From the NCBI GenBank assembly GCA_018296165.2, contig JACKQL020000001.1, positions 682,001 through 746,000 of the forward strand: 64,000 nt of DNA, given 5' to 3'. The notes beneath the pieces are model-generated. The model was not told the origin of the DNA. It saw only the letters and a program-made list of their open reading frames with translations, and made no database searches. Origin of the DNA: Termitomyces sp. T153. Taxonomy: Eukaryota > Basidiomycota > Agaricomycetes > Agaricales > Lyophyllaceae. The position numbers were made by a program, and so were the translations under genes. This document shows positions 11,810 through 22,482 of the stretch, one piece after another; the first letter of the stretch is position 1; every line of letters starts with the position of its first letter.

Positions 11810-12758
11810 TGTCAGGTTCCGCTGACAATGGGGGCTCAGCTACACTGGCGAGTCCTCACTAGGTGGATGCAATGTCCTGTGCTTATAACCAAGCATCCAG
11901 GATTGGGGTGGAGGGACTTGTGAGGGGGAGCTAGGGGGCAGTTTGAGCAAGTCCAGAGTGGTTTGGGGGCATCTAAGACCAAGTATATTAGTCGTCAAAC
12001 CTGGATGGGTGCCGGAACAAGTTTGTGGGCGTGCAAATGGAATGTGGGGTAAGTGGAGGCTTCGCAGCTGATGGGGGCAGAGCTGGAGTTTGATGGGAGA
12101 TCACCAAGATGAGAGGGGTTCCTGGGCCAAATGGGGAGCAAGGTCCAGGGTTGTCGTAAGAATGTTTGGGTTGTAGCATGTGTGAGGAGTTTGTACTGAC
12201 ATTGGAGATGAAAGGAACTTAGGAAGACAAAGGAAATATACACAGTCAAGACAAGACAGAGACAAGGCAAGACAAGACAGGGAAAAGAGATAGATTCAAA
12301 ACTAAAAATAGAGACAGTGACGAGACAAAAGACAAGACATAGGAAACCGGTAAATGCAACATCAAGACTAAAGTACTAGGGGTTATTCTATGGCTTATAT
12401 ACCTACTACTGGGCAGCTCTGGAGGGCAGAGGATATGGCGGCGGGCTTGATCGAACTGTGTGGAGTCAACAGTTGTTGGGTGTGATCTTGGAGCGGGCCA
12501 CAGTGACATTCTGATGGGATCAGTTGGAAAGCGGATTGTTCCGGGGTCAGGGGAAGCCTCGGGAGTCCAGGGGAATTCAGGGGATGTATCAACTGCTGCG
12601 AAGAAGGCATTGGAGTTGATCAAGGAGCCATCGGGGTTTGCTGGGGAAGTGTCGGAGTTGCCCGAAGTGGGCGTGGAGGGTGGGCGAGGGTTGGGGAGTT
12701 TGGCAGAGCATTGGGGGGGCTGGGGGCAGTGTTGGGGTCTAGGGAGCGGGTCATGACA
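11810..12758. mobile_element. Solo LTR 2 (949 bp), target duplication CTGAG
   Basis: The sequence begins TGTCAGGTTCCGCTGAC and ends GGGTCATGACA, matching the first LTR at both ends and along much of the body (GGGGGCTCAGCTACACTGG near the start). CTGAG stands directly before (11805-11809) and after (12759-12763), a 5-bp target duplication different from that of LTR 1. It is therefore an independent insertion in the same orientation, about 200 bp shorter. A TATA-like CTTATATAC lies at 12394-12402. Confidence 0.88.
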
Positions 12759-12959
12759 CTGAGGAACTCACTGGAATACCTTGCTTTCTGAATGCTAATG
12801 TGAGTTTCAGAAAGGACTTGTGCAATTTTGGTTCCATTTGTAAGTAGGGTGCAAGGATTTGTCTGTGCTTTGATAAGTATGTGTAAAAGGCATCACTGGA
12901 CCACCTTGCTATGTCTTTCATCACTTCAAAAGGTACATATTTGAGTAAATAGCTCTAAT

Positions 12960-14855
12960 ATGGAGGCCATGCCCTTGTAAGGGTTCTCAGTTTGCTGCTG
13001 TTGCTGCTCTAGACAAAACCTGCAGGAATTTTTGTTAATAGAATTTATTTCTACTTCTTGGACCTGTAGGCAAATAACAGTCCCTCTGCAGGGTTGTTTA
13101 CTCCAGTTTTTGTTCTTGGAACAAAGAAAGCTATGACTGGTAATCCAGATCTGTCTGTGGCTTTACAATTGAAGGCTTAATGTGAATGTCAGCATCAAAT
13201 GTTTCAAGGTTGGCACCATGAATTCTCCCATCTGTGCCACTGAGTAAAAGCAAGTTGTTGTGCAGGCAAAGATGGGTCTGGCTGATGGAAATCAATTTCA
13301 AGCTGTTTGTGCATTTTCACAAGGAACTGTAGAGTGCACAGGCTTCTTTTCTATCTTTTTGAGGAAATGGAAGCAAGTTACTCAGCTGCCTTCAAGAGTG
13401 CCTGAACTCTGTCCTGGTCAATTCTCTACTGAATTCTATGCAATAAATGCCAAGCTTGGATACCTAAGACAAAGTTTTCAATTGCAGATTTTGAATAGGC
13501 TCCTGTGACTGCTGCCAGGAACACATCAAGTGTAGCTGGAGCTCTGGCCTCCTCTGGAATGGACCTATCATTGCAAAAGACATGAAATGCCAGAAGACCC
13601 ATGCTGTAAGTTTCTTTAGTTGATTCTACCCATGCCTCATTCATGACTTCAAAGACTCTCTTGAGGTTATCTTCCAAAACACCTGTGCTGAACATCAGGC
13701 CTGGCATTGCTAAGCCTGGAACCTTATGAAATGCTTCTTGGAATCCATAAATGTAACCTCTCCCATGCTAAGACATGTGGATGGAGATTGGATGCAGCTG
13801 GAGTTAGCCCTTCCTAGTAAGGAAAAGGGTTCCTCTTCCAGGGAACCAAATTATGTTCAATTATGGCATTCCATCTCTTGCATCCTTTCCCATGGCTTGA
13901 AGAACTCAAACCATTCATCTTGTTTTGAGATTTCAGTTGTTCTGCATAGAAACATTTTCTTTTAGCACAATTTTGATCAACTGCTCCTGAACTTTGCATA
14001 GAGCTTTGGGTAAGCTCTGCTCTGGTGAGGGGTGCATTGAAATTGACAATGACCTAAGTAAATTCTTCTGGAATGTGGACAGGTGGCAATAAGAAATTTC
14101 TTGGGGGAAAGATGCCTCTACAAGGACTGTCCGGCTAGATTAAGCTTGCTTTGCACATATCCAGAGTGCATTGTGACTTTGTGTTGGCTGCACTCTCCAT
14201 GAACCCATTTGAAGACTTTGCTTGCAAAGTGGTTCCTGCTCTGACCAGCCCACCATCCTTTGACCACCCCTTTATTGTCTACATATACTTTGAAGTGACA
14301 GCCTCTCCCTTCATCAAGGATGACTGAGATAACAAGGAATGCAAAGCCCACTGCTTCTGCCCATCCAATGTCTCTACTTTGTATTTGATATCCCAGAATG
14401 AGCCTCCATGCTCTCCAGCACTGTCTGATAGGAATCCCAATACCTGTGGATGAACTTGCATCTGAGAAAGCACAGGGGTTGAGGATCTCTTCTGGCTTAT
14501 AAATAATTCTTTCCACTGGGTGAGTATTTGTTTCTGCCAGTGGAGGTTGTTGGAAGTTTTCTGGGGGGGATGTATGTGGCTTGAAAGGACTGTCACAGAA
14601 CAGAAAGACCTCCAGGTTGGTGAGGAAAGCTCATCCCATGGGCACCAAGTCACCAACATGTAGGAGCTTGTCATAGAGTTTTTGAGCTTCTTACAGTGTG
14701 TGCACTCTTGACTTCTCCCAATATGCAATGGCTTGTAGGTATTTATCTCTCCTGGCCTTGGGAAGCTTGAGTCATTTATCCTGAACATCCCAGGTGAAAC
14801 CAATATAAGGCACTTACTCCTTGCGTTCCAGCCTTCTAAAAGACGCTGCGCCATA
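12960..14855 (-). mobile_element. Decayed tyrosine-recombinase retroelement (RNase H + recombinase)
   Basis: Read on the minus strand, 14516-14118 gives an RNase H-like domain: NPCAFSDASSSTGIGIPI, GWAEAVGFAFLVISVILDEG, CHFKVYVDNKGVVKGWW and GYVQSKLNLA. Before it, in another frame, is LYDKLLHVGDLVP and TNLEVFLFCDSPFKPH, interrupted by a stop. Further along, 13707-13426 gives the SAM-like core-binding domain of a tyrosine recombinase (LEDNLKRVFEVMNEAWVEST, MGLLAFHVFCNDRSIP). From about 13260 to 13100 comes its catalytic part, TCFYSVAQMGEFMVPTLK then, one base out of frame, TFDADIHIKPSIVK and FFVPRTKTGV. The order RNase H then recombinase is that of DIRS-like elements. Stops and frameshifts show it is inactive; its ends were not found. 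Confidence 0.7.
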
Positions 14856-14972
14856 AGTCATACCTTCTCTATCCATCATAATCACTTCTCTGATGTGCTG
14901 GAACTCCTCTGATGCGGACACGAGAAGGCTGATCTCGTGACCTCATCATCGAACTTTGTGGCGTCGTCGTGA

Positions 14973-16372
14973 ATGCTCGCTCTCCGCCGTCTCGCACGAC
15001 GCCCAGGCACCCGCGCGTTCACCGTCCTCGCCCTCGAGTCCTCTGCAGACGACTCTTGCGCCGCCGTCGTCTCGTCTGCCCCGCGCATCCTCTCCAACGT
15101 CGTCCTCAAGCAGCACAGCATGTGCGACCCGTCTCTTCTCTTCTCGCCGCCGACTGACTGCCTGCAGCCACGAGGTCTACGGCGGCATCTACCCCAAATA
15201 TGCCATCCTGGGCCACCAGCACAATCTGGTCAGTAGCGGAGAATCCTCTTGGTCATCGTCTTACGCTCTCACAGCCCCTCGCCGTCCGCCGCGCCCTCGA
15301 CGAAGCCGGCCTCGACGTCCGCAACGACATTGACGGCATCGCGTTCACTCGCGGTCCAGGTATGTACGCAGTTGTCCATCCACGCCCCTCTCATCGCCTC
15401 CAGGCATGGGCGGCTGCCTCAGCGTCGCAGCCAACGCCGCAAAGTCCCTCGCCGCCGCCCTCAACCTGCCCCTCGTCGGTGTCCACCACATGGCAAGCAG
15501 CCTTCTCTCCTCTGCCACCTGCATCTCACCAGTCTCCAGCAAGCCCACGCACTCACTCCCCTCCTGACCTCCCGTCCAAATCCCCCCAAATTCCCCTTCC
15601 TCTCCCTCCTCGTCTCGGGCGGCCACACCCTCCTCCTCCTCGCCTCTTCTCCGTCCTCTTTCTGCACCCTCGCCACAACCCTAGACGAGAGCATCGGCCG
15701 CTCCTATGACAAAGTTTCCCGCCATCTCGGTATCCCATGGACCGAATTCGGCCCCGGCGCAGCCCTCGAGCAATTCTGTGCACAGCCCAACGACGACCTC
15801 CCAGACCTCCCTCCATACCCCCACCCTCTCAAAGGTCAGCTCGCGCTCTCGTATTCCTCGCTCCACGCGTACGTCGAACGATACCTCGACGCCAAAGGAG
15901 GCCTCGACAACATTGATCTCCCCACCCGACTCGCTCTTGCCCGTGGCTTCCAGACCGCTGCTGTGGCTCAGCTCGAAGAAAAGCTCCTCCTTGCATTCGC
16001 CTGGTGTCAAAGAAAAGACATTCATGTCCACGATGTCGTCGTCAGCGGAGGCGTCGCCAGTAACACCTTTCTCCGCCAACGGTGAGATATCATCACCCAC
16101 ATTCTCCAACCTAGCACTCAAATGTCTTCCAGCTTAGCTGCGTGTATAGCCAAGGTCGACTCTCCCGTAACTCTCAGTTTCCCCCCTCCCGCCCTATGTA
16201 CAGGTAACCCTCCACCTTACTCTCTTCCTTTTCGCTCTACTCACCCTCCCTACTAGACAATGCCGTCATGATCGCCTGGGCATCCATGCACCGTTTCCTT
16301 GCCGGTGACTATGACCCCTACACCATTGAGATCCTCTCAAAGTGGGACATTGAGACTCTAGGAGCTATCTAA
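14973..16372 (+). CDS. Mitochondrial tRNA t6A synthase (Qri7/OSGEPL1, TsaD family)
   Basis: Transfers threonylcarbamoyl to A37 of ANN-reading tRNAs in mitochondria. The N-terminus MLALRRLARRPGTRAFTV is a plausible mitochondrial presequence, followed by LALESSADDSCAAVV and, over an intron, HEVYGGIYPKYAILGHQHN. Then come DGIAFTRGPG, MGGCLSVAANAAKSLA, and the metal-binding VGVHHMQAHALTPLL, which requires a GC-AG intron at 15493-15539. Further on are FLSLLVSGGHTLLLL, YDKVSRHLGIPW, DVVVSGGVASNTFLRQR and DNAVMIAWASMHRF. The end SKWDIETLGAI is followed by a stop. About 400 residues, with all conserved blocks present. The first gene after the repeat island; it converges with the GEN1-like gene, stops 50 bp apart. 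Confidence 0.9.
15493..15539 (+). other. GC-AG intron in the Qri7-like gene
   Basis: Joining ATG at 15490-15492 to CAAGCCCACGC at 15540 restores HHMQAHALT, the metal-binding motif of the family. The intron then begins GCAAGC and ends CTCCAG. No GT donor nearby gives the same protein. Confidence 0.75.
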
Positions 16373-16422
16373 CAAAAGTTACATTGTCTACTAATATAAC
16401 CAAGTATGCCAATATAATGAAA

Positions 16423-17469
16423 CTACGTAAGGTCAATAATGTCTTCATCCTGAGAGAGCAGACGGCTCGAGCCGCCATGTACAAGCGCCGACACTGAAAT
16501 GCTCTCCTTGTCCCAGAATAGCAGGGAATGCCGACACCGTCCTCCGCACAACTCCATCTCCTCTTTCCAATCTTTCTTCTCTTTGTCAAGACAAGTCCAT
16601 CTCTTGTCAGATCACGATTCCTATCGGTCGAGTAGACTGTGACCTGAGGATACTTCTTGTTTGAGCCAGTATTCTGCTGCGCGGCAGCGTCAGATCTATT
16701 CCTTGACAGGGCACTCCAACTTTACAAATGGTGAAGATTGCTCACTGTTTGATAATTGTGCGTCCACCGAATACGAACGCGTCGCAGTCGTCGGTCAGAA
16801 TAGCGTCGATGTAACCCTTGCTATTGAGATAAGCCAGCTCCGCCTCGGCTTCGCCCAAGGCCTGTGAATCTTTGGGTGATACGACTAGGAACAAACCTCA
16901 TCTATTATACCATGCCAAAGGCTTCAATCATCTCCTTGAGTTTTTTGCTCAAGGGATGCGAACCAGATTTGCCCATCTTGCTGCCACGCTGGGTACATTG
17001 AATTACAACGCAAGTTCTCCGGCCAAGAACATGTTTGCCCACCTTGATCCTCGGGCGCTGTCTGCCGCCAAAAACGAATAGAGGCATTAGAGGGAGTTCA
17101 GCTGGATATGTAACAATGAAAATTGTGCGGATACCGAGACATGAATAAACTTCATACCCAGACGGCCAAGGCGGAAGAATAACATGCAAAGCTGTGGGTT
17201 TTCACTCTCCTTGCTGTAGTAGGAGTGCCTCAATCAAATGCTCACGTCAATACCAACCCGGTAAGCCCGTCTAACCATACTTTTCAGTTTGACAATTGGC
17301 TGGACACAGAAGAGGCTTTTACTTGAACGACGTGTTATCCTCAAAACCCATCTTGATAGCAAGGTGTGCAAAAGATCGCTGCTGCCTCGCGTCCTTGATA
17401 AACTCTGGGGGAATGAATGCCAAAGTGAGAGAATAGCAGAGATACCTCCCAGAGGCCTGAACCTCCCAT
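16423..17469 (-). pseudogene. GEN1/Yen1-like XPG-family nuclease, probably decayed
   Basis: Flap and Holliday-junction nuclease family. From 17469 it reads MGGSGLWE, then (acceptor CAGAG) FIKDARQQRSFAHLAIKMGF and YRVGIDVSI, followed by TGA at 17234-17236 where the family has Trp, then YSKESENPQLCMLFFRLGRL, PLMPLFVFGGRQRPRIK, HPLSKKLKEMIEAFGM, GEAEAELAYLNSKGYIDAIL, TDDCDAFVFGGRTIIK and YPQVTVYSTDRNRDLTRDG. The frame ending RLLSQDEDIIDLT at 16423 is a likely C-terminus. That is far shorter than the usual 600-900 residues, and the acidic residue of FVFDG is Gly here. The stop lies in a 54-nt stretch (17192-17245) bounded by GTGAGC and CACAG, in phase, so it might be spliced out. Pseudogene is my preferred reading; a short functional variant is possible. 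Confidence 0.65.
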
Positions 17470-17702
17470 ATCGAAGCGTTGTTTGGGTTATCAAATAGCC
17501 TGGGTATGATCAGATAGGGATTGGCCAAGAAGGGTATGCCCAAGGCTCTCGTCTTTAACTTAGGCTCACATCTTTAACTTATGCTGCCTCATAACAAGAC
17601 CAGATTTCAGCATCGCGATTTGTCACATCATGTGATTCGATTCAATCCGTCACGCTCGTGTCGGTTATGTTAATTCCCAAACTCTTGTTTCGCGTGACCA
17701 CA

Positions 17703-20700
17703 ATGCCTTCTTTTCAGCCACTTGGTACCAAAAGAAAAGCAACTTGCGAGGAGGATCCGTCTAGGAAGCGATCTGCGCTTAACACTAGTTCAACGTCGAA
17801 GGCTGAGGAGTACTGGATGGTTCAATGGCAAGTACATACTTCATTCCAAAGCGACTCCCATAAGTTCCTATTTACGCCGCGCCTAGGAGGAACCCTCAAA
17901 CCAAGAAACATAAAACTTGGGATGGTGATGCCGTCCTAGTGGTGAATTCCAGTAAAGCTACACTGTATGACGTGGATGGGAAAACGTGTGTCTCTTGATT
18001 TTATCTCTGACGTGACCTGACTTGTTTGTTTCGTTCGAAAGACTTGGTGTTGGAAAGGTAGCATGGCCGCTCGAACAAGGCAAGGAGTTTCTCGTCGCCA
18101 ACAAGGAGGTTGAATTGGACCGGCCTCTGACAAAAAACGAGTATCTCTCGGGTCAAGCTTTTGGTTCCTATTTGACTGTACCGGAAACCCCATCTGTTGC
18201 CCTTCACAAACATCGACTGAAGCCATTTGTTCCCCATAAAGTTAACCCCTCATTATCATTATCCTCATCAAAGCCTCCCACAAAATCACCCACACCCTTG
18301 CAACCTGTCGACCCAATTTCTATGAACGACAATGTGCCCGACATCAAAGCTCAAGATACACATTGGATAGCCAACTGGTAAGTCAATCGTGTCGGTTAGA
18401 TCACCGCTTCATTTCAAGACTCGTTTCTAGGCGAAAACCTCAGCAGAAGAAACATCGGACTTGGGATGGTGACGCATATGTGTCCCTGACTGGAGGAAAG
18501 CTTGTGATGATTTCAGAGGATGGGAAACTGTGCGTATTCTTTCAAACCGCTTGTTGGGGTTATACGCTCATGTCACAGGAAGCATGGGTTCTGTGCCTTG
18601 GAAAGGAGATGCTTTGTATAGCGGTTACCATACAATGATTGGTGGCCGAGAAGTAGAGCTTGATAGCCAGGTAGAAGCCTCTCAGTTGCCTGACATCCCC
18701 AAAATGTCCGACGGTGGCGATAAGTCTCCTGCTAAAGATGACACTCCTGTGGCTTCGCCGGAGAAGTTCTCGGACCAGGTCTCAAGATTTGTTGCACCAG
18801 GTTCATTTTATGGTACGACTGTTTCCAAGAAACCCAAAGGGCCACTGTAGGTTTTCCTTTCTTGACGATGAAGTCATGTACTAACTCACCCGGTGTCTAA
18901 GCCATGATCCTGACGCGGAAGACGCTGTTGTAATGAAGGCTCCGACCAAGGAACATATCAAGAAATTCAACAAGAAGTGAGGATTTCTTTTACAGGGAGC
19001 CAGACAGACAGCTCACTGAGTCGTAGAAATCTACCCGTGGTACCTGTCGTCCTGGACCCTATTCTGTCGCGTAGAATGCGACCTCATCAATGTGAAGGTG
19101 TGTATCGTATGATTTGGCTGCATACATTCTTGAAATGTAATCGTCGTTTTGATAGGTGTCAAATTTATGTATGAGTCTGTCATGGGTCTCCGGAAACATG
19201 AGGGTCAAGGATGCATACTGGCAGATGAGATGTAGGTGTCCATTTCTTTTACTATTCGCACATCACAAAAGCTCTATCAGGGGCCTTGGTAAGACTCTGC
19301 AGGTCAGAATGTTCATTTTGCATACAGCCCCAATGCTTATCACGAGCCTACATAGACGATAGCCCTCATTTGGACACTCCTCAGTAAAGTTCTTGCTTTA
19401 TTATGAATTTTCTTTGTTTACGGTTTATTTCAGGACAAAATCCGTATGCTACCTCCACCCCAGTAGTTGAGAAAGTCTTGATTGTTTGCCCTGTTTCATT
19501 GGTCAATGTTGGTATTTTCACCCTTCTCCGTCTTTCTTTATCCTGAGAACTGAACGGATACAGAATTGGAAAGCTGAGTTTCATAAATGGTTGGGGAGAG
19601 ATCGTGTAGGTGTGGTCACCTGTGACAAGGACAAGAAGTCCGCCCTTATGTTCATGAATGCGTGTGTACCTTTCTTTGGTTAACGAACTTCGCTGATACT
19701 TGAACGCAGGAAAAACCAAAAAGTCTTGATCATTGGTTATGAGCGACTTCGAACAGTCATGTACGTTGCTGGCTTTGGAAAAGCTACCTGAACTGACTTG
19801 ATCCTAGAGATGATTTGGCTTCGATGGTGTATGTTGCGCTTTTTTACTACCGCGTTTCTTCCTCTAAATAAAACAAGACCACCGATTGGCTTGATTATCT
19901 GTGATGAAGGTTAGTAGTTTTTCCCTTCAACTGGAATTCCAGGCCGAAGCTTACAAAAGAAATTGATCGTAGGCCATCGATTAAAGTCATCTAATAACAA
20001 GACTACGCAAATGTTCAAGGCCTTGCGCACTCCTAGACGAATAATATTATCTGGAACGCCAATTCAGAATGACCTCGGCGAGTTTCATGCAATGGTCTGT
20101 TTGGCCCCTGCCAGCCATTATCTCTTCTCACCTAGTCTGACTACAGACCGACTTTTGTAATCCGGGCTTGTTGGGTCAGTCTTCTTTTTGTGATAGTAGG
20201 TCATACTCACTTTTCTCCCTAGACGAATACAGCATCTTCAAAAGAGTGTATGAAATTCCGATTCTCAAAAGTAGGGCTCCCGATGCATCCCCGAAAGATA
20301 TAGAAATTGGTGAAGCCAGAACAGCACAGGTTTCTTTTCTCGTATAAGTGATGTCGTTCTATACCTGACATTCACTTTTCAGCTGCTGATCGTAGCAAAA
20401 AGCTTCGTACTTCGACGAGATGCTACAATTTTGAAAAATGTTCTGCCTCCGAAACGTTTGTCCCATTCATCCCATTTCACCAAAGATTTGACACTTGCAA
20501 ACTAGATGAATATGTTGTCTTTGTAACACCCACTGCTCTTCAGTTATCTATTTTCTCCAAGATCCTTCATCCAGACAGATTGGACGATTTAGTACAAGGC
20601 TCGACTGCCGAGTCTCTTGCATTGATTAATGTCCTAACCAAAGTCAGCAACAGTCCCATCTTGCTCAAAGCTACTACAGACAAGGCGAAAGCAAATTCTA

Positions 20701-22482
20701 ACGACACGCTGCAAAGGTCAGGCATAGAGGACGCATCACGACTGATACCAGAACATGCCCAAATCGATGATGTCACCTTGAGCGGTACGATCTGTGACAA
20801 CAACAACTTTGCTCTGACAAATCTTGCATTAGGAAAATTATGTGCTCTTGCAAGATTGCTTTCAATCATTCGTTCGGTGTGTAGCGATCATAGTTACGTC
20901 GAGGCCCTGGTTCTGGTTCTGAAGCCTCTTAGGATACGGAAGAAAAATGTGTCCTTGTGTCACATTACACTTCTACTCTTAACATCCTGGAAGCATTTTG
21001 CAAGACGAAAAAATACTCGTACTTCCGTTTGGATGGGTATTGAAAGGCTCTTTTCTTGTGGTTATTACTGGTATTGACTCTCCGTAAGACAGACTCCTGC
21101 AGCCAAAAGACAGGAATTCGTCAACACTTTCAACAAGTCCTCTCGAAGTCAAAGCTGTAAGTGAAAAAAGCAATGCTTGCGACATTTCCATAGTTCATGA
21201 TATGGACAGTCATTTTCCTCTTGAGTTCCAAAGCTGGTATGTTCTTCTCATGTTTATTATGTCTTCAGTTTGTGACGACAATCCGTGCTTAGGGGGAATT
21301 GGAATCAACTTGATTGGTAAGATTGATACTCATGTCTTTTACCTAAGTCTTCATATTCTGCGACAGGTGCCTCAAGGCTGTGCCTTGTAGACTCCGATTG
21401 GAATCCTAGGTTAGTATAGAATCGTGGATTCGATTTTGGGTTTTAATTCCTCTCATAAAACAGCCATGACCTGCAATCCATGGCAAGATGTCACCGGTAA
21501 CTCTATCTCCAGCCTCGTCATCTTTGTCCTTATGGTGTTCAAAGAGATGGTCAAAAGCGTCCAGTCTATATTTATAGATTCTTGACTGCGGGAACAATCG
21601 ACGGTACGTCAATGCTGCTAGTAGTGACCAGCTTATTGAGTAGCTAGCACACAGAGAAGATTTATCAGCGTCAGGTAACGAAGTTGGGCCTGAGCAGTTG
21701 TAAGTAGATTGCCCCCGTGCATCGATCTTCATTCATATCTGATTATATTAGCTTTGATGGAATCTGTAGGACCTAGTTCTTGCTGCTCATGTGTAGCTCT
21801 ATGACGCTGCCGTTTTCAGAGTTCAACCAGTTCCAAGAGTGACTCGTTCACGAGAAAAGATGTCTGTGATCAACGAACACTTCCCAGAGGATAGATGCTG
21901 ATATCGGTAGCAGCTTAGAGATATCTTCAGGATCGATCCCAATACCCCTTGTAACACACATGATCTACTCGAGTGTCCATGCGAAGGTCCCATCATTGTT
22001 GACGATACGCCGTCTATAGAAGATGGAGACGATGACATGGAAATGGAAACCGAGCAGGGATTCGTTAAAGCGTGCGATATCAAGCCGGAATTTGTCGACA
22101 AAATGGACCGAGCGGTAAGTTTGCGCTATCCTAACCTACATATTTTCTCATCTCTAGTCAGTATTTGCAGAAGAAGAAAGCTGGTCTGGCTGCTCTGGGC
22201 GAATGGAAGCACATCAACTGCCTAAGACCGTCCACTCAGGATGTCATTCATGATGACGCTCTTCGAAAGCTCATTTACTTCCATGATTCCTCGGCCAACG
22301 ACACCTCTTTGACAAAGTCCAGAATCGACATGTTGAATTCCATTGATCTCCAGAACATCACCGCCCTGGAGACATGTTTGACTACGCATGAAGTTCCTGG
22401 TGGCACGGTCTCGTATATATTCCAGAAAAGTTCTACAGTGACACTCAGTCCTAAGCAAGAACACCGGGAAGTACTTACTTAA
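17703..22482 (+). CDS. RDH54: RDH54/RAD54B-type SNF2 DNA translocase
   Basis: Swi2/Snf2 ATPase that moves on double-stranded DNA and works with Rad51/Dmc1 in recombination. The N-terminus holds two copies of a domain with TKKHKTWDGDAVLVV and KKHRTWDGDAYVSL. The motor follows: RRMRPHQCEGV, ADEM and GLGKTL (motif I), NWKAEFHKWLGRDR, VLIIGYERLRTVI, the DEGH box split by an intron (IICDEG|HRLKSSNN), RRIILSGTPIQNDLGEFHAM, EYVVFVTPTALQLSIFSKIL, CVLVSHYT, AGGIGINLIG and HDLQSMARCHR|DGQKRP. The RAD54 landmark DSFTRKDLRDIFRIDP with ECPCEGP comes near the end, which finishes KQEHREVLT. About 17 short introns. An in-frame ATG at 17658 would add 15 residues; MPSFQPLGTKRKA at 17703 suits the family better. 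Confidence 0.9.
17828..17886 (+). other. GC-AG intron in the first N-terminal repeat of RDH54
   Basis: Splicing TG|GCAAGT...CGCCTAG|GAGG gives VQW-RNPQTKKHKTW in frame. The second repeat has an intron at the very same codon (18378-18430, TG|GTAAGT...TTCTAG) giving NW-RKPQQKKHRTW. The GT donors nearby break the frame. Confidence 0.7.

Larger units (their letters stand above)
7014..14819. repeat. CpG-erased transposon graveyard
   Basis: Read line by line, I found no CG dinucleotide from 7014 to 8931, one between the two LTRs (at 11476), and one from 12759 to 14819 (at 14132). The genes on both sides are rich in CG. The island holds an alpha-kinase relic, an integrase-like scrap, a retroelement relic and two solo LTRs, and the LTRs themselves do contain CG. 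This is what long-term cytosine methylation and deamination would leave behind. From 7120 to about 8470 I recognise no coding signal; the stretch 7260-7780 is peppered with CTAG words but shows no clear repeat unit. Confidence 0.8.

Noticed and set aside
8873..12758. The two LTRs as the ends of one element
   Set aside because: Each has its own target duplication (TTAAC, CTGAG), and the DNA between holds alpha-kinase and integrase scraps in place of gag-pol.
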